64,000 nucleotides of DNA. Origin: Neorhizobium huautlense (GTDB lineage: Bacteria; Pseudomonadota; Alphaproteobacteria; Rhizobiales; Rhizobiaceae). Position 1 is the stretch's first letter. Each line of letters starts with the position of its first letter. Location: assembly GCF_030811685.1 (NCBI RefSeq), contig NZ_JAUSRF010000008.1:1-64000 (forward strand), given 5' to 3'. This document shows, piece by piece, positions 60,369 through 64,000 of this stretch. The translations under genes were made by a program, and so were the position numbers. Below the pieces are notes generated by a model. That model made no database searches. It was not told where the DNA came from and saw only the letters and a program-made list of their open reading frames with translations.

Positions 60369-61022
60369 TTGAAGCCGGGAATGGTCGAGAAGGAAGGTTT
60401 TGCGGCGCTTGTCCTGCGTCTCAGGGCCGAGGGTATTTCCGACCTCGATCTCCTGACGGCCGTCGAGCAGACGCCGCGCTCGCAATTCGTTCCGGCGCAA
60501 TATTCCGAAGCCGCCTATTCCAGTCGCACCGTTCCGATCGACTGCGGCTCCTTCATGGAGGGAGCGGATCTGGCGGTGCGCATCCTTGCCCGCCTTCAGG
60601 TCAAGCCCGGTCAGCGTGTGCTCGAAATCGGCACAGGCAGCGGGTTCATGACGGCCGTCATGGGTCGCATGGCCGAGCGTGTTCTTTCCGTCGAACGTTA
60701 CAAGACGCTGGTCACCCAGGCGCAAGGGCGTATCGATTCGCTTGGCGTTCGCGGTGTCGTCATCCGTCAGGCCGATGGTGGCAATGGCATGCCGGGCGAG
60801 GGCACGTTCGACCGCATTCTGGTAACGGCTGCTTTCCCAACGATGCCAAGGTTTTATGCGGATCAATTGACCCATGGCGGGTCGATGCTCGCACCGCTGA
60901 TGATGGACGAAGAGACCTGCATGATGGTGCGCCTGACCAAGACCGGCAGCCGTTTCGAACGCGAGGATCTTTTCACTGTTCCCTACCTGCCGCTCGTGCC
61001 GCACACTGCCGCCCAGCTTTAA
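60369..61022 (+). CDS. pcm: protein-L-isoaspartate O-methyltransferase
   Basis: 217 residues, classical Pcm. TPRSQFVPAQYSEAAYSSRTVPI marks the substrate region, SAM motif I is VLEIGTGSGFMTAVM, and FDRILVTAAFPTMP is motif II. It methylates isoaspartate in aged proteins to start repair. I choose TTG 60369 because GGAG lies 7 bases upstream; ATG 60381 is the alternative. A divergent relative lies at 37387-38034. Confidence 0.93.
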   Translation: MKPGMVEKEGFAALVLRLRAEGISDLDLLTAVEQTPRSQFVPAQYSEAAYSSRTVPIDCGSFMEGADLAVRILARLQVKPGQRVLEIGTGSGFMTAVMGRMAERVLSVERYKTLVTQAQGRIDSLGVRGVVIRQADGGNGMPGEGTFDRILVTAAFPTMPRFYADQLTHGGSMLAPLMMDEETCMMVRLTKTGSRFEREDLFTVPYLPLVPHTAAQL

Positions 61023-61177
61023 TTTCAGAGGGCGGCGCTCCGAGCCTTTGTCGCAATCGCGGCGACATGGTTAGCAATTTGACAAAAAATAAACTGAGTT
61101 TTCGCCGGCTTTAACCCGACGGTAAGACTAACGCGCTTTAATGACTATCACTTGGTTGCGTCACGAGTAGGTCAGTC

Positions 61178-62797
61178 ATGCGTTTTCAGAGTTCATACAA
61201 AGTCGGAAAATCGAGCTTGCGGTTTGCTGCTTTGGCCTTGCTGGCAAGCGCCGCAACGGGCTGCAGCTCTGACGCGACACGCTTCGATAATTTGTTTTCC
61301 AAAACGGACAACATGTCCACGGCATCCATCCCGCAGCGGCAGGGTGGTGGTGCCTATGGTCAGGCTCCGATCCCGCAGGGGGATCTGAACGGCGGCGGCA
61401 TGTCCGCGCCGATGGCCAACAACAATCAGTATAGCAATGGCGGCGGTTACCAGAACAATGGTGGCTACCAGAACAATGCCGGTTATCAGGGTAACGGCGG
61501 TTATCAGAACAATGGCGGTTACGGCGGCGGCATGTCGCCGGCCCGTGCGGCGTCTGCCCCGAGTAGCATCCAGCGTTCCGAACTCGCTGCCCCGACGGGA
61601 AGCGCTGAGCCGGCAAATCGCCAGCAGGCCATGGCGCAGCCCATGCCGGGCAACCAGAGCGCAGGCCTTGCGCCGCGTTCGCTCAGCGCGCCGTCTGCCA
61701 ACAATGTCGTGACCAATACCACGAAATCGACATCCGGCTGGACGACGGCCAATGCACCGAAGGTCACGGTTCGTCCCGGCGAAAGCGCTGCCTCGCTCTC
61801 CAAGCGTTATGGCGTTCCGGAGAAGGAAATCCTGAAGGCGAATGGTGGCAGGGTTCAGGCCGGCCAGATCGCTATCATTCCGACCTATGGCACGCCGCGC
61901 AACGTCGCGAAGGCCGCAGCCGACGGTACGGATCTTGCCCGCGAAGGCCAGACGCCGCTGCCGCAGCAGCAATCCGAGCAGAAGGTTGCCGTCCTGCCGG
62001 GCGCACAGGCCGCTCGTGACAAGGCGCAGGGCGAAGTCGGCAAGCTGACGCCGCCCTCCGGTGGTGGCAAGCCTGTCGGCGGCACCTACACGGTGAAGCC
62101 GGGTGACTCGCTTGCCAAGATCTCGCGCGCCACCGGCACGCCGATCGACCAGCTGAAGGCTGCCAACAATCTTTCGACCGAAAACATCCGCATCGGCCAG
62201 ACGCTGACGCTGCCGGGTGCAGGTTCCGATACGCTCAAGACTGCGTCGATCCCGGCCCAGCCGGCTGCTGCAAAGCCGGCTGCACCGGCCAAGGTCGAAA
62301 CGGCATCGGTTGCTCCGCAGCAGGCCGCCAAGCCCACCGAGCCGGCGCCGGCCGCCACCGCGAGCGTTTCTGATGTCGAGAAGAAATCGGACGTTGCATC
62401 GATCTCGCCTGCGTCCACGGGCATCAGCAAGTATCGCTGGCCGGTCAATGGTGCGGTGGTTGCCGGTTACGGTGCTAACGTCAACGGCAGCCGCAATGAC
62501 GGTATCGATATCTCCGTTCCGGAAGGCACGCCGATCAAGGCCGCCGAAAACGGCGTGGTCATCTATGCCGGCAACGGCCTGAAGCAGCTCGGCAATACAG
62601 TTCTCGTGCGCCATGACGACGGCAAGGTCACCGTTTACGGCCACGCGGGCAGCATCAATGTCAGCCGTGGCCAGAAGGTCCAGCGCGGCCAGACGCTCGC
62701 AGCCTCCGGCATGAGCGGCGATGCCAAGCGTCCGCAGGTCCATTTCGAGGTTCGCAAGGATGCGACCCCGGTCAACCCGATCACTTTCCTTGAATAA
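61178..62797 (+). CDS. nlpD: NlpD-like LysM/LytM lipoprotein (probable amidase activator)
   Basis: 539 residues. The signal ends in a lipobox LLASAATGC with lipidated C29. A Gly/Asn/Tyr repeat (GGYQNN units, about 88-118) follows. LysM domains lie at about 196-238 (TVRPGESAASLSKRYG) and 304-348 (TVKPGDSLAKISRATG), and a LytM/M23 domain from about 420. In the LytM domain the first zinc ligand His is N440 (RNDGID, D444 kept), as in E. coli NlpD, so it should activate amidases rather than cut wall itself. surE-pcm-nlpD order agrees. Confidence 0.88.
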   Translation: MRFQSSYKVGKSSLRFAALALLASAATGCSSDATRFDNLFSKTDNMSTASIPQRQGGGAYGQAPIPQGDLNGGGMSAPMANNNQYSNGGGYQNNGGYQNNAGYQGNGGYQNNGGYGGGMSPARAASAPSSIQRSELAAPTGSAEPANRQQAMAQPMPGNQSAGLAPRSLSAPSANNVVTNTTKSTSGWTTANAPKVTVRPGESAASLSKRYGVPEKEILKANGGRVQAGQIAIIPTYGTPRNVAKAAADGTDLAREGQTPLPQQQSEQKVAVLPGAQAARDKAQGEVGKLTPPSGGGKPVGGTYTVKPGDSLAKISRATGTPIDQLKAANNLSTENIRIGQTLTLPGAGSDTLKTASIPAQPAAAKPAAPAKVETASVAPQQAAKPTEPAPAATASVSDVEKKSDVASISPASTGISKYRWPVNGAVVAGYGANVNGSRNDGIDISVPEGTPIKAAENGVVIYAGNGLKQLGNTVLVRHDDGKVTVYGHAGSINVSRGQKVQRGQTLAASGMSGDAKRPQVHFEVRKDATPVNPITFLE

Positions 62798-62821
62798 TGT
62801 AGTGCGTTTCAAGGTTGTACG

Positions 62822-62848
62822 AAAAAGCCCGGCAGTGCCGGGCTTTTT
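62822..62848. terminator. bidirectional terminator
   Basis: AAAAAGCCCGGCA pairs with TGCCGGGCTTTTT, separated by only G, with A/T runs on both sides, between convergent nlpD and the DUF815 gene. Confidence 0.9.
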
Positions 62849-62860
62849 TGCGTCTGGTGT

Positions 62861-63733
62861 TTATTTGGTTGTAAGGGGTTTGCGCAGCCTGCCGGCGAGA
62901 TCCTGAATGTACTGCCAGGCCACACGACCGGAACGGCCACCGCGCGTCGTTGCCCATTCCAGCGCCTGATGGTGCAGGGTTTCACGATCGAGGCCGAGGT
63001 CGAAATGGTCGGCATAACCTTCGATCATGGTCAGGTAGTCTTCCTGGCTGCATTTGTGGAAACCGAGCCAGAGACCAAAGCGATCCGACAATGACACTTT
63101 TTCCTCGACCGCTTCCGACGGGTTGATGGCTGTCGACTGCTCGTTTTCCATCATGTGACGCGGCAGCAGATGACGGCGGTTGGATGTGGCGTAGAAAAGC
63201 ACATTGTCCGGCCGGCCTTCGATGCCACCATCGAGCGCCGCCTTCAGCGACTTGTAGGCGGTGTCGTCATGGTCGAAGGAGAGGTCGTCGCAGAACAGGA
63301 TGACGCGCTGCTCGGATGCCTTCAGCACGTCCAGCAGCGTCGGCAGCGTGGCGATATCCTCGCGATGCACCTCGATCAGCTTGAGAGCCATGCCCGTTGC
63401 CTTGCGCACATCTTCGTGAACGGCCTTGACCAGCGACGACTTTCCCATTCCGCGTGCCCCCCAGAGAAGCACATTGTTTGCCGGATAACCTTCAGCGAAA
63501 CGCAGCGTGTTTTCATGCAGGATATCGCGCACATGATCGACGCCGCGGATCAGCGTCAGTGCCACGCGATTGGGGCGGGCAACGGGCTGCAGATACTGGT
63601 TGGCCGGTACCCAGACGAAACAATCCGCGGCATTCCAGTCGTTTACGGCCGGCGGCGGGCCGGCCAGCCGCTCCACGGCATCGGCGAGACGGCGCAGTTC
63701 GGCCAGCAGAAGAGCGGTATTTTCGTCGGTCAT
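62861..63733 (-). CDS. DUF815-family AAA+ ATPase
   Basis: 290 residues. Walker A is GARGMGKSS near residue 104, Walker B LFCDDLSF near 160, and sensor segment YATSNRRHL near 196. DUF815 proteins are AAA+ ATPases of unknown action, common next to yajC/secDF in Alphaproteobacteria. The N-terminal part (ALLLAELRRLADAVERLAG) is a helix. GGGAG lies before ATG 63733; longer readings have no support. The promoter region is shared with divergent yajC. Confidence 0.86.
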   Translation of the reverse strand: MTDENTALLLAELRRLADAVERLAGPPPAVNDWNAADCFVWVPANQYLQPVARPNRVALTLIRGVDHVRDILHENTLRFAEGYPANNVLLWGARGMGKSSLVKAVHEDVRKATGMALKLIEVHREDIATLPTLLDVLKASEQRVILFCDDLSFDHDDTAYKSLKAALDGGIEGRPDNVLFYATSNRRHLLPRHMMENEQSTAINPSEAVEEKVSLSDRFGLWLGFHKCSQEDYLTMIEGYADHFDLGLDRETLHHQALEWATTRGGRSGRVAWQYIQDLAGRLRKPLTTK

Positions 63734-63933
63734 ATCAGGCTCCCGTGCGGGTTTTTTGTGTATTCGACCGGCGGTAGCATGGCGTTTGATGGCTCGAAAG
63801 GGTAGGAGGCTTTGAAACGGTACGCCGAACAAGCCCGCGACCCGGTGTCTCTGTTGCATTCGGGTGGGTGGTTACTATATTTCGGCGGCCTTTACGGCTT
63901 TCTACGCGTATCGCGTCAATCTGGGAGTTTTCG

Positions 63934-64000
63934 ATGTTCATTACTGAGGCATTTGCCCAAACCGCTCCTGCTGCCGGCGGCAGCAGCGCATTCGGCTCGG
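63934..64000 (+). CDS. yajC: preprotein translocase subunit YajC (5' part)
   Basis: Only the first 22 codons are in the window: MFITEAFAQTAPAAGGSSAF... This opening, with GGGAG 6-7 bases before the ATG, is the usual start of rhizobial YajC, the single-helix partner of SecDF. The membrane helix and the rest lie beyond the edge. Identification rests on this short start and on the gene order nlpD-DUF815-yajC. Confidence 0.75.
   Translation, partial: MFITEAFAQTAPAAGGSSAFGS

Noticed and set aside
61436..61530. Short repeated units inside nlpD that could look like a CRISPR-like array.
   Set aside because: They translate in frame as a GGYQNN peptide repeat, are contiguous without spacers, and are part of a lipoprotein gene.

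Overview
The window looks like a chromosomal segment of an alphaproteobacterium of the Rhizobiaceae (Agrobacterium/Rhizobium-like). This rests on protein-level resemblance and gene order: ExoR, ExoD, a PopZ/DUF2497 polar organiser beside valS, the block exoR-xthA-erpA-dgt-argS-SPOR-nagZ-scpAB-tatABC-serS-surE-pcm-nlpD-yajC, RIME-like intergenic palindromes, high GC, and strong GGAG-type ribosome binding sites. No species is assigned.

Layout. (1) 0.1-5.3 kb: a hydroxyisobutyrate-type dehydrogenase and an alkanesulfonate operon ssuA-ssuD-ssuC-ssuB. (2) 5.3-14.6 kb: mostly leftward metabolic and housekeeping genes (HemJ-like membrane protein, DinB-like, PhzF-like, CpdB, PilZ, DUF1203, an SseA-GNAT fusion, AlaX, CysK), then an orphan ChrR-type cupin. 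(3) 14.7-21.9 kb: a tripartite tricarboxylate transporter tctCBA, an iron-type binding protein, a DUF1993 gene and the two-component pair tctD-tctE. (4) 22-30 kb: small unknown proteins, a membrane-anchored nuclease-like protein, a REC-REC-GGDEF protein, and a three-subunit membrane sugar/polyol dehydrogenase diverging from a MarR regulator. (5) 30-37 kb: a more accessory stretch between tRNA-Asn and tRNA-Cys with exoD, a 34-residue membrane peptide, a sulfotransferase, APS kinase, an acyltransferase and two headless transposase remnants. (6) 37-64 kb: a conserved core block of tRNA synthetases (valS, argS, serS), cell-pole and division proteins (PopZ, SPOR, NlpD, ScpAB), Tat export, isoaspartate repair and Fe-S assembly, ending inside yajC.

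How the genes fit together. Sulfur handling recurs in the left half: sulfonate import and desulfonation (Ssu), cysteine synthesis (CysK), sulfane transfer (SseA), and a probable PAPS-dependent sulfation cassette (CysC plus sulfotransferase) beside an O-acyltransferase, which suggests surface-polysaccharide decoration. ExoR and ExoD link the window to exopolysaccharide control. I found no CRISPR array, prophage or wholly unfamiliar multigene system. The least ordinary items are the SseA-GNAT fusion, the ChrR protein that has lost its zinc anti-sigma ligands and sigma partner, the sulfation cassette, and several tiny genes and palindromic elements.
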